64,000 nucleotides of DNA, taken from Paracoccus alkanivorans. GTDB lineage: Bacteria > Pseudomonadota > Alphaproteobacteria > Rhodobacterales > Rhodobacteraceae. Location of the stretch: NCBI RefSeq assembly GCF_003697785.1, contig NZ_QOKZ01000003.1:496001-560000 (forward strand). Reading direction: 5' to 3'. Of the stretch, positions 51,540 through 60,895 are shown in pieces (the first letter of the stretch is position 1; the number at the start of each line of letters is the position of its first letter). A program made the translations under genes and the position numbers. The notes beneath the pieces were generated by a model. That model ran no database searches. It worked only from the letters and a program-made list of their open reading frames with translations, and was not told where the DNA came from.

Positions 51540-53144
51540 ATGACCATACGCGATATCCTGCTGATCTCTGTGGCTTCCGTAGGGCTGCTGATGCTCCCGC
51601 CTGTCTTTTCCGGGCCGGGTGGCCTGGCCGGCTTTGCCTGGGCCGACGATGATGGCGGCGACGGTGACGGAGGGGATGGGGGCGACAGCGACGGCGGAGA
51701 TGATGGCGGTGACGACGACGGGGGCGACGACGATGGAGGCGACGCGGACGGGGCGGATAACGATGACGGGGACGACGGTGACAGTGACGATGATGACGGC
51801 CCGGATAATGATTTCAGCAGGGATGATGACGACGACGACGACGATGACGATTCCGTTGGCCGGTCGCAAGGCCGAACCGGTGGAAACGGCGGCGATGACA
51901 ACGGGGATGACGATCGGGAGGAAAGGCGGGCAGGCTCGCTCAGAACCGCATCGCCACCGCCTACGCCACGCTTGTTGGCGGCGCGTGACGAAATCGTTGC
52001 GCTCGCTCTGAGTGACGCCGATCTCGCTGCCCTGCGGGCGCAGGGTTATGACGTGATCGAGGAATACAGGATCGGTGCCGTGGACGAGACCGCCCGCCGG
52101 CTTGCCGTTCCAAGAGGGACCACGCTTGAACAGGCGCGTGACGCGGTGCGGGCGCTCGATACGGGTGCGGATGCCGATCTCAATCACTATTACCGCACCA
52201 ATACCGGCTTTCCCGAGGATTGCAGCGGGCTCGAATGCCCCGCGCGCACGAAATTCGGTTGGACACTCCCGGAAAACCGGCAGGGCTCCTGCGGCGACGG
52301 CATAACGGTCGGCATGGTCGATACCGGTATCAATATTGATCATCCGACTTTCCGGGACGCGAATCTGGTGATCGAAAGGCTTTCCGACAGCACGCCGCCC
52401 AAGGAGGGGCTTCAGCATGGAACGGCAATCGCCTCCTTGCTTGTCGGTGCTCCGGGGACGCGGTCGCCGGGACTTGTGCCAGGGGCGAAACTGGTCGCTG
52501 TCGATGCCTTCCATCAACGCCATGGCGATGAGCGCGCCGATGTCTTCTCGCTGATCGAGGCGCTCGACCTGCTTGTCGCTGACGGGGTTCAAGTCATCAA
52601 CCTGAGTCTCGCGGGGCCACGGAATACCGCGCTTGAGGAGTTTGTTTCCTATCTTGTCAACGAACGCGACATCGTGCTGGTGGCTGCTGCCGGCAATGCC
52701 GGGCCACGGTCCGATCCTCTTTACCCGGCAGCGTTCGAGGATGTCATCGCCGTGACCGCGATTGACCGCGAGCATCAGGTTTACCGGCGGGCCGTTCAGG
52801 GAGAGCATATAGATCTGGCCGCACCGGGAGTTGCGATATGGGCGGCCGCTTCGGTGGACGGCGCGCGGTGGCAGACCGGGACTTCATTCGCGGTGCCCTT
52901 CGTCAGCGCTGCCGCCGCCATGTTGCGCGAGGCACGGCCGGAACTGACTGCGACTGAAATACGCGAAACACTTACGGAAACCGCCGAGGATCTCGGAGAG
53001 GCCGGAACTGATCCGGTTTATGGCGCGGGACTGGTTTCGCCGGAGAATCCCTGCATCGCCGTCCGGCAGGACATCTCGAGGAAAAGTGCCGGTGATGGCC
53101 CTGCCGACAGCGTCGCGCCTCATCCCGACGTCATGCAAAGATGA
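51540..53144 (+). CDS. Secreted S8 (subtilisin-like) serine protease with Asp/Gly-rich N-terminal segment
   Basis: 534 residues. ATG at 51540 follows AAAGGAG. A signal peptide ends near FAWA (residue 35). Residues 36-126 are a striking low-complexity run of Asp and Gly. Residues about 140-235 look like a propeptide. The subtilase domain has D260 in GMVDTGINIDHP, H292 in QHGTAIASLLVG, oxyanion N385 in AAAGNAGP and S448 in GTSFAVP, so it should be active. Its ECF-like promoter and the divergent sigma gene suggest stress-induced export. The acidic run could bind calcium or help folding in the cell envelope. Confidence 0.9.
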   Translation: MTIRDILLISVASVGLLMLPPVFSGPGGLAGFAWADDDGGDGDGGDGGDSDGGDDGGDDDGGDDDGGDADGADNDDGDDGDSDDDDGPDNDFSRDDDDDDDDDDSVGRSQGRTGGNGGDDNGDDDREERRAGSLRTASPPPTPRLLAARDEIVALALSDADLAALRAQGYDVIEEYRIGAVDETARRLAVPRGTTLEQARDAVRALDTGADADLNHYYRTNTGFPEDCSGLECPARTKFGWTLPENRQGSCGDGITVGMVDTGINIDHPTFRDANLVIERLSDSTPPKEGLQHGTAIASLLVGAPGTRSPGLVPGAKLVAVDAFHQRHGDERADVFSLIEALDLLVADGVQVINLSLAGPRNTALEEFVSYLVNERDIVLVAAAGNAGPRSDPLYPAAFEDVIAVTAIDREHQVYRRAVQGEHIDLAAPGVAIWAAASVDGARWQTGTSFAVPFVSAAAAMLREARPELTATEIRETLTETAEDLGEAGTDPVYGAGLVSPENPCIAVRQDISRKSAGDGPADSVAPHPDVMQR

Positions 53145-53220
53145 AATGGGATGAGACCTTTGGCAGATGCCCTGTCACAGTGGAAATGATTGCGGAACCG
53201 CGGTTCCGGACTGCCCGGCC

Positions 53221-54741
53221 CTATGAAGGGGCGGGCAATGCTTTCGATTTCCGGAACAGGATCATGTAGATTGCGAACACCGTCAATCCCAGAAAAAACA
53301 GGCTGTCGAGATTGGTCAGGAAAACCATCGGATTACCATCATTCAGTGACAGGGATCGGCGCAGATACTGTTCCAGATCGGGGCCCAGAATGAACCCGAG
53401 CAGCAAGGACACAGTCGAATAGTTCTGCTTGCGCATCACGAATGCCAGCACCCCGAAGATCAGCGCCAGGAACATCTGAAAGGTTGAATAGGTCGCGACA
53501 TAACTGCCGACCAGCGCCACGACGGCAATGGAGCTGTAAAGCAAGCCCTTGGGAATCGAGACGATGCGCACGAAATAGGGGCCGAGCAGGTAAAGCGTAA
53601 GCGGGATCAGGACGAGGGCGCTGATGAATAGCGACGCAAGCATCGGTGCCAGCAGATCCGCCTGGTTTTCCAGAAGCCGTGGTCCCGGCTGCAGCCCGTT
53701 GATGACCAGCACGCCCAGCACGATTGCGGTGGTTGGGTCGCCCGGGATCCCGAACATCAGCATGGGTACGAAAGCGCCACCACACATGGAGTTATTGGCG
53801 GTTTCTGCTGCTGCGATTCCTTCGCGCGAGCCTTTGCCGTATTCCTTGGCTTTCTTCGATCCGCTGCGAGCAACCGCGTAGGATACGAAGGCCGCCATCG
53901 AGCCTCCGGCTCCGGGCAGTATGCCGATGCCATAGCCGATCAGGGCGCTGCGAATATAGGCGAACAGGCCAATTTCGCGGATTTCCGAGAGAGGGGGCAT
54001 AAAATCGCGGCGGCGGATTTTCACATCTTTCACCTGCGCCAGGTTCTGTTCGAGCGAACTGTTCCAGTTCTGTGCCTGGATCAGCACTTCACTGACGGCG
54101 AATGCACCGATCACCAGCGGCATGATGTCGATACCTTCGACCAGCGTTTCGGTGCCGAAGTTGAAGCGGGGGATAGGTTGCAGCACATCGATCCCGACGG
54201 TGGCCAGCATGATGCCAAGGCAGGTTGCCGCCAGGCCCTTCGGGATGTTCTGCTTGTCGACGATGACGATTACAACCAGCGCGAATAGTACCAGCGAAAA
54301 CTTCCCCGGTGTCCGTATCAGCAGCGACAGTTCCGCCGCCAGCGGCATGAATGCCATCAGCAGGACTGCTCCGATGCTGCCGCCGATCATGGAGCCAAGT
54401 GCCGCATGACCAAGGGCATTCGCGCCGAAGCCCTTTTTCATCAGCTTGTTGCCCTCGATCGCCGTCATCATCGAGGATGGGGCACCGGGAATGTTGATGG
54501 TCGTCGCGGTAATCGAGCCGGCATACATTCCGGCCATGAAGATCGACGCACACATGACCAGCGCCGGAACCACGTCGATCGTATAGGTGATCGGCAACAG
54601 AAGCGCGATGGCCAGGACCGAGGTCAGCCCGGGCATGGCGCCGAAAAACGTGCCGATCAGAAAACCCGAGATCATGAAGGCAAGGACCTTCCAATCGGCC
54701 AATGCGGCGAAGCCGCCGGATAATGTCAGGAACATTTCCAT
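53221..54741 (-). CDS. tctA: Tripartite tricarboxylate transporter large permease TctA
   Basis: 506-residue integral membrane protein of the TctA family (about 12 helices). Family motifs: FLIGTFFGAMPGLTSVLAIALLLP near the N terminus and GYGIGILPGAGGSMAAFVSYAVA mid-protein. The start overlaps the tctB stop (TGATG). Takes carboxylates delivered by TctC using the ion gradient. Third gene of tctCBA; the substrate may be linked to the KdgD sugar-acid genes to the right. Confidence 0.95.
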   Translation of the reverse strand: MEMFLTLSGGFAALADWKVLAFMISGFLIGTFFGAMPGLTSVLAIALLLPITYTIDVVPALVMCASIFMAGMYAGSITATTINIPGAPSSMMTAIEGNKLMKKGFGANALGHAALGSMIGGSIGAVLLMAFMPLAAELSLLIRTPGKFSLVLFALVVIVIVDKQNIPKGLAATCLGIMLATVGIDVLQPIPRFNFGTETLVEGIDIMPLVIGAFAVSEVLIQAQNWNSSLEQNLAQVKDVKIRRRDFMPPLSEIREIGLFAYIRSALIGYGIGILPGAGGSMAAFVSYAVARSGSKKAKEYGKGSREGIAAAETANNSMCGGAFVPMLMFGIPGDPTTAIVLGVLVINGLQPGPRLLENQADLLAPMLASLFISALVLIPLTLYLLGPYFVRIVSIPKGLLYSSIAVVALVGSYVATYSTFQMFLALIFGVLAFVMRKQNYSTVSLLLGFILGPDLEQYLRRSLSLNDGNPMVFLTNLDSLFFLGLTVFAIYMILFRKSKALPAPS

Positions 54742-55217
54742 CAGATCACGTCTCCGATCAGGGCGGGCAGGCGCACTCCGAAAATGCCGGCGAACAGGCC
54801 GTAAAAGATCGCGGTGACGATTACCGCCTGAAGGATGAATATCAGCGGCTTGCGGGTGTTGAACTCGAAGATCCGAAACAGCACCATGACGAATAGAAGT
54901 GTCGACAGGGAATAGCCGACCGGCCGGAACATGACGATATATGCAGCGGTCGCGGCGATGACCAGCAAGGGTCGCAAAAGGCCGCTTTCGGGCTCATCCT
55001 CTTCATGGGGGTGACGCATTTCCTGAAAGATCACGATCAACAGGGTGAAATACATGCAGGCCGCGGCCAGCAGCGGCACGGTCCTGGGGCTGACCTCTCC
55101 ATCACCCGTGAATTGGGTGCGGATGTCAAAGGCTGCCGCCGTATAGATGACAGTCAACAGGACGAGGAATAAGGGAAACAGTATTCCCGGCCGGAAAAAT
55201 CTCCGCGATCCGCTCAT
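54741..55217 (-). CDS. tctB: Tripartite tricarboxylate transporter small permease TctB
   Basis: 158-residue membrane protein of the TctB family (PF07331, formerly DUF1468) with four hydrophobic helices. ATG at 55217 (MSGSRRFFRPG) has AGGAG; a longer in-frame form is less likely. Lies between tctC and tctA, as is standard. Confidence 0.9.
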   Translation of the reverse strand: MSGSRRFFRPGILFPLFLVLLTVIYTAAAFDIRTQFTGDGEVSPRTVPLLAAACMYFTLLIVIFQEMRHPHEEDEPESGLLRPLLVIAATAAYIVMFRPVGYSLSTLLFVMVLFRIFEFNTRKPLIFILQAVIVTAIFYGLFAGIFGVRLPALIGDVI

Positions 55218-55252
55218 GGCTTGCTCCTGAAGCTTCGGAATCTGAGGTCCTT

Positions 55253-55287
55253 CGGGCAAGTGCGGGGTTATACCGGACACTCGCCCG
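55253..55287 (-). other. Intercistronic RNA hairpin between tctC and tctB
   Basis: On the minus strand CGGGCGAGTG pairs with CACTTGCCCG (10 bp, one G-T) around a 15-nt loop; plus-strand arms are 55253-55262 and 55278-55287. No T-run. As with the hairpin at 10965-11000, it sits between a binding-protein gene and its permease genes and may raise binding-protein yield. Confidence 0.55.
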
Positions 55288-55300
55288 TGGCCGTCCCCGC

Positions 55301-56278
55301 TTATTTGGACAGAATGCCGGCCTCGACCAGTGCATCCATCTTGGTGAACAACGCCTGAGCGGTTTCATCGGACCATTGCGTTACCTCGTTCGCGCCAAGC
55401 CAGTCCGGCGTCACGCCAACTTCCTTGACCCAGCCCTGAAACTCTTCGCTGTCAAAGGCAGCCTTATAAGCGGTTTCAAGGGAGGTGATGGCATCATCCG
55501 GGGTGCCGGCAGGCGCGGCGAATACGATGAAACTGCCATTTTGCAGGTCGACCCCCTCCTCGGCGGCGGTTGGCACGTCATAGGTCGGGTTGCGGCTATT
55601 CGAGAATTCGACCACGCCACGCACCGTGCCATCCTCGATCAGATTGGCGAAATCACCCAGGCTGGTAAGGGCGATATCCACCTCATCGGACAGGATCGCC
55701 TCTTTCTGTGGTGCCGCACCGCCGGGATAGGAGACGATCTTGAACTCGGTGCCGGTCAGATCCTGTAACTGCAAAAGTGTCAGATGGACACGCCCGCCAA
55801 GATTCTGGACCGCAACCCGGACCTGCCCGGGTTCCGCCTTGGCAGCATCAACGATATCCTGCAGCGAATTGTAGTCGCTGGTCGCATCGACGATCAGTGC
55901 GTCGGGCTCGCTGGTGATGCGGGCGAAGAGCCTCAGTTTGTCCATCTTGTAGCTGGGCAACATGTTCTGCCAGGGCACGGTGACGATGCTGTCATAGGTA
56001 AGCGCGCCGATCGTGTAGCCGTCGGGCTTTGCGCTCATCACATCACCGACTCCGGTGGCGCTGACACCGCCTTCGATATTTTCCACATAGAGTGATGCGC
56101 CGTCGAGCTGCTGTTCCGCCAGGCTGGTAATCTTGCGCACGATGCCGTCGGTGCCTCCTCCGGCACCCCAAGGCACGACGACGCGGATATCACGCTCGGG
56201 AAAATCAGCCAATCCAGCTATCGGGGCGATGGCACCGGCCAGTATGGCAGCCGCAGCGATCAGGGTTCGTCCATGCAT
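55301..56278 (-). CDS. tctC: Tripartite tricarboxylate transporter solute-binding protein TctC
   Basis: 325-residue Bug/TctC-family periplasmic binding protein. Signal peptide ends near GLA (residue 23). The mature start DFPERDIRVVVPWGAGGGTDGIVRKI is typical: this beta-strand and glycine-rich loop hold the carboxylate of the ligand. First gene of the tctCBA operon, divergent from a NIPSNAP gene across a region holding an ACTAA-N4-TTACT palindrome. Ligand unknown, probably a dicarboxylate or sugar acid. Confidence 0.93.
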   Translation of the reverse strand: MHGRTLIAAAAILAGAIAPIAGLADFPERDIRVVVPWGAGGGTDGIVRKITSLAEQQLDGASLYVENIEGGVSATGVGDVMSAKPDGYTIGALTYDSIVTVPWQNMLPSYKMDKLRLFARITSEPDALIVDATSDYNSLQDIVDAAKAEPGQVRVAVQNLGGRVHLTLLQLQDLTGTEFKIVSYPGGAAPQKEAILSDEVDIALTSLGDFANLIEDGTVRGVVEFSNSRNPTYDVPTAAEEGVDLQNGSFIVFAAPAGTPDDAITSLETAYKAAFDSEEFQGWVKEVGVTPDWLGANEVTQWSDETAQALFTKMDALVEAGILSK

Positions 56279-56427
56279 GTCGTGAGTCTCCTCCTATGGC
56301 GACGATTTGCCGCCCAAAAAATGCGCCACAAGAACCCCCCTTGTATGATCAGGCGCTTGTGCCGGCTCCTCATCCGGCGGCACGCAAGAAGCGGAAACGG
56401 GGAAGGCATCCTGTTGCGCTATGATCA

Positions 56428-56441
56428 ACTAATACATTACT
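56428..56441. promoter_or_regulatory. GntR-type operator candidate, site A (tctC/NIPSNAP region)
   Basis: ACTAA-TACA-TTACT, matching the palindrome consensus ACTAA-N4-TTAGT at 9 of 10 arm bases. Found in the 242-bp divergent gap between tctC and the NIPSNAP gene. Confidence 0.6.
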
Positions 56442-56520
56442 ATATCAACCATGTCTACAACAACGAGCAGCCGGATTGCCGCAGAAGGTGCCGGCCAAGG
56501 AAAAACCCGGAGAGATTTCA

Positions 56521-56838
56521 GTGATATACGATCATCGCACCTATATTTGTCGGCCAGGCACGATCAGAAAACACATGAAACTGTATGAGGAACACGGCTG
56601 GAGCATTCAGCGCCGCCATCTTGGCGACCCCGTCCTATACGGTGCTGTCGAAACCGGTGATGTGAACTCTTATGTTCATATCTGGGTTTTCGAAAGTGCC
56701 GCCGATCGCACAGCGAAGCGTGCCGCGTTACAGGCAGATCCGGATTGGCAGGCCTATCTCGCCAAAAGCGCCGAGGCAGGCTATCTGATTAAACAGGAAA
56801 ACAAAATCCTCGTCCCGGCACCGTTTTTCCAGAGTTGA
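56521..56838 (+). CDS. NIPSNAP family protein
   Basis: 105-residue dimeric alpha+beta barrel protein of the NIPSNAP type: VIYDHRTYICRPGTIRKHMKLYEEHGW and VHIWVFESAADRTAKRAALQADPDWQAYL are typical. GTG at 56521 follows GGAGAGATTTCA. In bacteria such proteins occur in catabolic operons of sugar and aromatic acids, with no firm biochemical role. Stands between tctC (divergent) and a GntR regulator (convergent). Confidence 0.85.
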   Translation: MIYDHRTYICRPGTIRKHMKLYEEHGWSIQRRHLGDPVLYGAVETGDVNSYVHIWVFESAADRTAKRAALQADPDWQAYLAKSAEAGYLIKQENKILVPAPFFQS

Positions 56839-56864
56839 TTCCAAGCCCCGATTGCGGAAGGCGG

Positions 56865-57593
56865 CTATAACGCAGTGACTGGGGCGAAATATTCCTCATG
56901 GGCTGTGCGGAATTCCTCGACCCAGTCTGGCGGTTTGTAGAGGTGGTCGCGCATGGCGCCCATCGCTGCCAATTCGTCCTGCGTTTCGATTCCGCGCAGG
57001 ATTGCCTCGTGACCGCTGATGATGCTCCGCAGTTTTTCGTCCGAGTGAACTTGCAGGCGTCTGACGCGATCGAGATGGCCCGAGCGGGAACGGATCAGGC
57101 CCCGTAGATTGTCATGTCCAAGGCTGGTGAACAGGAGGCTGTGGAAATGCTCGTCAAGTTCTTGAAACAGCCTGAGCTGGGTCCGATCCCTGGCCACCGC
57201 ATCCTGCAGCTCGATAACCGACCGGCCCTGTTCCACCACATCTTTCGCGCCTTGCCGGGCCAGTTGACGAACCACCTCGGTTTCGAGCGCCACACGAAGC
57301 AGGGATGCTTCATGTATCTTTGGAATGTCGATCAAGGTCACCATCGTGCGCGATTGCGGAACGATCCGGACAAGATCGTCCTGCTCCAGTCGCTGCAGCG
57401 CATCGCGTAGCGGAGTTTGACTGACCTCGTATTTCGCCGCCAGCTCCGCACGAAGCAATCCTGTCCCGGGCGGAAGCTCAAGCGACAGGATACGCTGGCG
57501 AAGATCACCGTAGATCCGGGCAGATGCCGACGACCAGTCGCGTGGTAAGTTGAGCCGAACCAGATCCAGAGCTGCCTTCACCGAGGTATTCAT
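56865..57593 (-). CDS. GntR-family (FCD domain) transcriptional regulator of the 56-64 kb regulon
   Basis: 242 residues from ATG at 57593 (MNTSVKAALDLVR); an in-frame GTG at 57617 is possible. The winged helix is at about residues 30-85 (LLRAELAAKYEVSQTPLRDALQRLEQD) and the FCD domain follows with ELDEHFHSLLFTSLGHDN and SGHEAILRGI carrying metal-site histidines. It differs from the FadR-type proteins of the lar operon. Divergent from kdgD with a palindrome between them, and similar palindromes recur before three other transcription units, so it is the likely common repressor. Confidence 0.88.
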   Translation of the reverse strand: MNTSVKAALDLVRLNLPRDWSSASARIYGDLRQRILSLELPPGTGLLRAELAAKYEVSQTPLRDALQRLEQDDLVRIVPQSRTMVTLIDIPKIHEASLLRVALETEVVRQLARQGAKDVVEQGRSVIELQDAVARDRTQLRLFQELDEHFHSLLFTSLGHDNLRGLIRSRSGHLDRVRRLQVHSDEKLRSIISGHEAILRGIETQDELAAMGAMRDHLYKPPDWVEEFRTAHEEYFAPVTAL

Positions 57594-57659
57594 TCCCGTT
57601 TCCCTGTCCCCTTCCACGCAACATGATTTGGACCTTACGATGATTGACCCGGGTGATAA

Positions 57660-57673
57660 ACTAAAATATTAGT
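57660..57673. promoter_or_regulatory. GntR-type operator candidate, site B (gntR/kdgD divergent region)
   Basis: ACTAA-AATA-TTAGT, perfect arms. It lies between the regulator start (57593) and kdgD (57860), fitting autoregulation plus control of kdgD. Confidence 0.65.
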
Positions 57674-57859
57674 GTATATCGTGCCGATCATCTATCGGGC
57701 GATACTTGAACCAGGCGGCATGAATGTGAATGCCGTTTGTTTCACACCGCATGGCAAAGGAAGAATCCGCGCTGCGCATCTCTGACGCTCGACTGCAAAG
57801 CAGGTGCCGCAATTTGTACCAGACTCTCACGCTTACCCAATTCAAAGGAGTAACCTTCG

Positions 57860-58765
57860 ATGCTTCACCCCACCGATCTTCAGAATCTCATTCGCAACGG
57901 CCTGCTTTCCTTCCCGGTCACACCGTTTGATGACGATGACCGCTTTGCCGCCGCGCCGTTCAAGGCGCATCTGGAGTGGCTGGGACAGTATGAGATCGCG
58001 GGGCTGATCGTCGCAGGCGGCACGGGCGAGATGTTCTCGCTCAGCCCCTCCGAGATCGTCGAGGTGGTGAGGGCCGCGCGCGAGGTTGCAGGCGACCGGC
58101 CGGTACTGGCCGGTTGCGGATATGGTGTGCGTATGGCGTGCGACCTGGCCCGCGAAATCGAGGCGGCTGGTGGCGACGGCATCCTTTTGCTGCCGCATTA
58201 CCTGACGGAGGGCCCGCAGGAAGGTGTAGCCAACCGCGTCCGGGCAGTCTGCAAGTCCACCAATATGGGGGTCATCTTCTATAATCGCGGCCAGTCCCGG
58301 ATCTCGGCGGCAACGCTCGCGCAACTGGCCGATGAGTGTCCGAACCTGATCGGCTTCAAAGACGGCACCGGCGATATCGACACTGTGCGCCGGGTCACCG
58401 CGATGCTGGGCGAGCGATTGTCCTATATCGGCGGCATGCCGACACATGAACTGTTCGCACAGGCTTACAAGGGTGCGGGCATGCCGACCTATTCCTCGGC
58501 AGTGTTCAACTTTGTGCCGGAAACTGCATTGGCCTTTCACAAGGCCCTGTCAGGCGGCGACGACGCGGCCTGCGAAAGAATACTGCGTGACTTTTATTAC
58601 CCTTTCGCCGAAATTCGCGACCGCCAGCCGGGATATGCGGTTTCGGCGATCAAGGCTGGGGTGGCGCTGCGCGGATTCCAGTCCGGCCATGTGCGTGCGC
58701 CCCTGACCGACCTGACAGGAGAAGAACGCGAGATGCTACGGGCACTGATCGACGGGCGCAGGTGA
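57860..58765 (+). CDS. 5-dehydro-4-deoxyglucarate dehydratase (KdgD-type, DHDPS family)
   Basis: 301-residue DHDPS-fold enzyme. K167 in [13 protein letters not shown] and Y141 in GVIFYNRG are the Schiff-base lysine and catalytic tyrosine; GGTGEMFSL (53-61) binds the 2-oxoacid. The [10 protein letters not shown] block and C-terminal [10 protein letters not shown] resemble KdgD, which decarboxylates and dehydrates 5-dehydro-4-deoxyglucarate to 2,5-dioxopentanoate in glucarate/galactarate breakdown. ATG at 57860 follows AAAGGAG. No glucarate dehydratase or dioxopentanoate dehydrogenase is in view, so the true substrate may differ. Confidence 0.88.
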   Translation: MLHPTDLQNLIRNGLLSFPVTPFDDDDRFAAAPFKAHLEWLGQYEIAGLIVAGGTGEMFSLSPSEIVEVVRAAREVAGDRPVLAGCGYGVRMACDLAREIEAAGGDGILLLPHYLTEGPQEGVANRVRAVCKSTNMGVIFYNRGQSRISAATLAQLADECPNLIGFKDGTGDIDTVRRVTAMLGERLSYIGGMPTHELFAQAYKGAGMPTYSSAVFNFVPETALAFHKALSGGDDAACERILRDFYYPFAEIRDRQPGYAVSAIKAGVALRGFQSGHVRAPLTDLTGEEREMLRALIDGRR

Positions 58766-59306
58766 TCGCCATCGGATAGACGTTGCTTCCGGGCTGGTCA
58801 GGGGCGAGACCCAAGTGGGGTCTGGCCGGCCTGTGAAGGTATCGGGGCAGGTTCCCCTTATTCATCCGTCCCGTTGACAGCCTGACCTATCCGGATGGTT
58901 CCGACCTTACGGGGCGCGGCCGGCCTCGATCATGAGCTTACCCAGAGACGGCCGCCCGAGCGATGACGCATAGCCGCCGCGATTGTCGTGGCGGCATGAG
59001 TAATCCATTCGAATGCCCGCGCCTACGACTGGAACAGGAAAGCGCCCTCCTTTGCCTTATGCGGCGACGGGGTCGCTCTGATTTGCTCGTCCCGTTGACG
59101 AATTGCAGCATTCTTCGGGTCTTTCACTCATCTTTTCTCAATGACTGGCTCGTCAAGGCGGGCTGTATCAGTGAGCGCACAATCACCGCATTCTTCGGCG
59201 CCGTTTTGCCGGTGCAGGAATTCCGTGTGTGATTACTACTAATATATTTATTGAATGTTAGTTGTGGATTTGTTTATGTGTGCGGGCGAAATGGGAGGAA
59301 CCTCAC
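58766..59306. other. Intergenic region between kdgD and the MFS gene
   Basis: 541 bp. AGACCC-AAGTG-GGGTCT (58807-58823) is a small hairpin after kdgD without a T-run. An open frame at 58963-59232 has no family motif, ribosome site or good codon pattern and is not called. The last ~80 bp are AT-rich and contain operator site C and presumably the MFS promoter. The rest shows nothing recognisable and could be a decayed gene. Confidence 0.4.
59238..59251. promoter_or_regulatory. GntR-type operator candidate, site C (upstream of MFS gene)
   Basis: ACTAA-TATA-TTTAT: left arm perfect, right arm 3 of 5. A further GTTAGT follows at about 59257-59262, giving a second possible pairing with the same left arm. 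About 56 bp before the MFS start. Confidence 0.45.
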
Positions 59307-60716
59307 GTGTCAGAAACAGCTACTGATATCGGGCCCGCTGCAATGCCGGCGCGGCCTGCGACGCACACCGCTTCCGATGTCATGATCGCCGCTCGCCTGG
59401 AACGGCTGCCGATGACAGGGTATCAGCGGATGATATTCATGATCATCGCAACAGCCTGGCTATTCGATTCGATTGATCTGGGATCGCTTACCTTTCTTCT
59501 GGGATCGATCCGCACCGAGTTCGGCCTGACGACGGCGCAGGCTGGCCTGCTGTCCAGCATGAGTTTCATCGGCATGTTCCTGGGGGCCGCAATCGCGGGG
59601 ATGGCTGCGGACCGTCTTGGACGAAAGCTGGTCTTCCAGATCAGCATGATATTCTGGGGGCTCGGCAGTGTCTGGTGTGCCTATGCGCCAACCGCAGAGA
59701 TCCTCGGCTATGCCCGGTTTCTGCTGGGTTTCGGCATGGGTATGGAGTTTCCGGTGGCGCTGGCCATCGTATCGGAGTTCCTGCCAGCTTTGAAACGGGG
59801 GCGCTATCTCGCAATTCTGGAAGGGTTTTGGCCAATCGGATTCATTGTCGCGGGCCTGCTCAGCTTCTTCTTCCTGACATATTTCGACTGGCGCACGATG
59901 TTTCTCTTTCAGGCGGTGCCTGCCGTCTTCCTGTTCGTCATTCGGATCTTCGTACCCGAATCCCCGCGATGGCTGGCTGATCGCGGTAAACTGGACGAGG
60001 CAGAGAAGGTCATGGGCCAGATAGAGGCCAATGTCGCCAAGCGCCTGCCATCTGGCCAGAAACTCGCGGATCCCAAGCCGCTGCCCGCGCGAGCCCGCGG
60101 TGAGCGGAGGTTTTCGTTCCTTGAATTGTGGTCCAATGGCTATGCGGCCCGCACGATGATGATCTGGACAGTGTGGTTCTTTGCCTTGCTTGGCTATTAC
60201 GGCCTGACGACATGGCTGAGCGCCCTGCTTCAGGAAGCGGGTCATAGCGTCAGCAAATCGGTGGTCTATACGATCACCATCTCTCTCGCCGGGGTTCCCG
60301 GTTTCATTGCAGCTGCGATTCTGCTTGACAGATGGGGGCGGAAACCGACCGCAGTTCTTATGCTGATCGGCTCGGCGGTTGCCGCCTATGCCTACGGAAA
60401 CGCCGCCTCGACCACGATGCTGATCACCTGCGGATTGATCATGCAGTTCTTTCTGTTCGGGATGTGGTCCGTTCTTTACGCCTACACGCCCGAGCTTTAT
60501 CCGACCCGCTCGCGTGCGACCGGGGCGGGATGTGCCTCCGCTATCGGCAGGGTGGGCTCATTGCTTGGACCCTATGTGATCGGGGTCGTCCTTCCTGTGC
60601 TGGGCAATAGCGGTGTCTTTGCGCTTGGGGCGGGTTCCTTTGTTCTCGCGGCTTTGGCCATCGGCCTGTTCGGCATCGAGACAAAAGGCAAATCACTGGA
60701 AGCGATTTCACATTAA
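59307..60716 (+). CDS. MFS transporter, organic/sugar-acid type
   Basis: 469 residues, 12 helices, with the MFS motif AADRLGRKLVF between helices 2 and 3 and RGRYLAILEGFWPIG plus PESPRWLADRGKLDEAEKVM as in the sugar and aromatic-acid symporter groups. A loop of about 50 polar residues separates the halves; DRWGRK is the repeat motif in the second half. GTG at 59307 follows GGGAGGAACCTC. Probably imports the compound handled by the surrounding genes; it would complement the TctABC importer in the same regulon. Confidence 0.87.
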   Translation: MSETATDIGPAAMPARPATHTASDVMIAARLERLPMTGYQRMIFMIIATAWLFDSIDLGSLTFLLGSIRTEFGLTTAQAGLLSSMSFIGMFLGAAIAGMAADRLGRKLVFQISMIFWGLGSVWCAYAPTAEILGYARFLLGFGMGMEFPVALAIVSEFLPALKRGRYLAILEGFWPIGFIVAGLLSFFFLTYFDWRTMFLFQAVPAVFLFVIRIFVPESPRWLADRGKLDEAEKVMGQIEANVAKRLPSGQKLADPKPLPARARGERRFSFLELWSNGYAARTMMIWTVWFFALLGYYGLTTWLSALLQEAGHSVSKSVVYTITISLAGVPGFIAAAILLDRWGRKPTAVLMLIGSAVAAYAYGNAASTTMLITCGLIMQFFLFGMWSVLYAYTPELYPTRSRATGAGCASAIGRVGSLLGPYVIGVVLPVLGNSGVFALGAGSFVLAALAIGLFGIETKGKSLEAISH

Positions 60717-60895
60717 CCCGGGCCTGAATGCCTGTTCGCCAAGAGTTGGAACCTTGCCAGCAGGCGGGATCCGGGGATTGCCGAGCAATCAACCGGGAGC
60801 AAGATCGCTCGGCAATATCTCTTGCCCTGAAACCATGCATCCGAAGACAGCAGATCGCTCATATCTGCCGCTGTTGCGCTTGCATTAGAAATATT

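Noticed and set aside
51640..51860. A CRISPR-like or tandem DNA repeat in the GATGAC-rich stretch
   Set aside because: The repeats are short, irregular and in frame with codons for Asp and Gly inside an intact protease gene.
51534..52808. A 424-codon frame opposite the subtilase
   Set aside because: Val/Ile-rich repeats are just the reverse complement of the Asp/Gly coding run; no ribosome site or family motif.
58963..59232. An 89-codon plus-strand frame between kdgD and the MFS gene
   Set aside because: No ribosome site, no recognisable domain, and AT/GC pattern unlike its neighbours; could be debris but cannot be supported as a gene.
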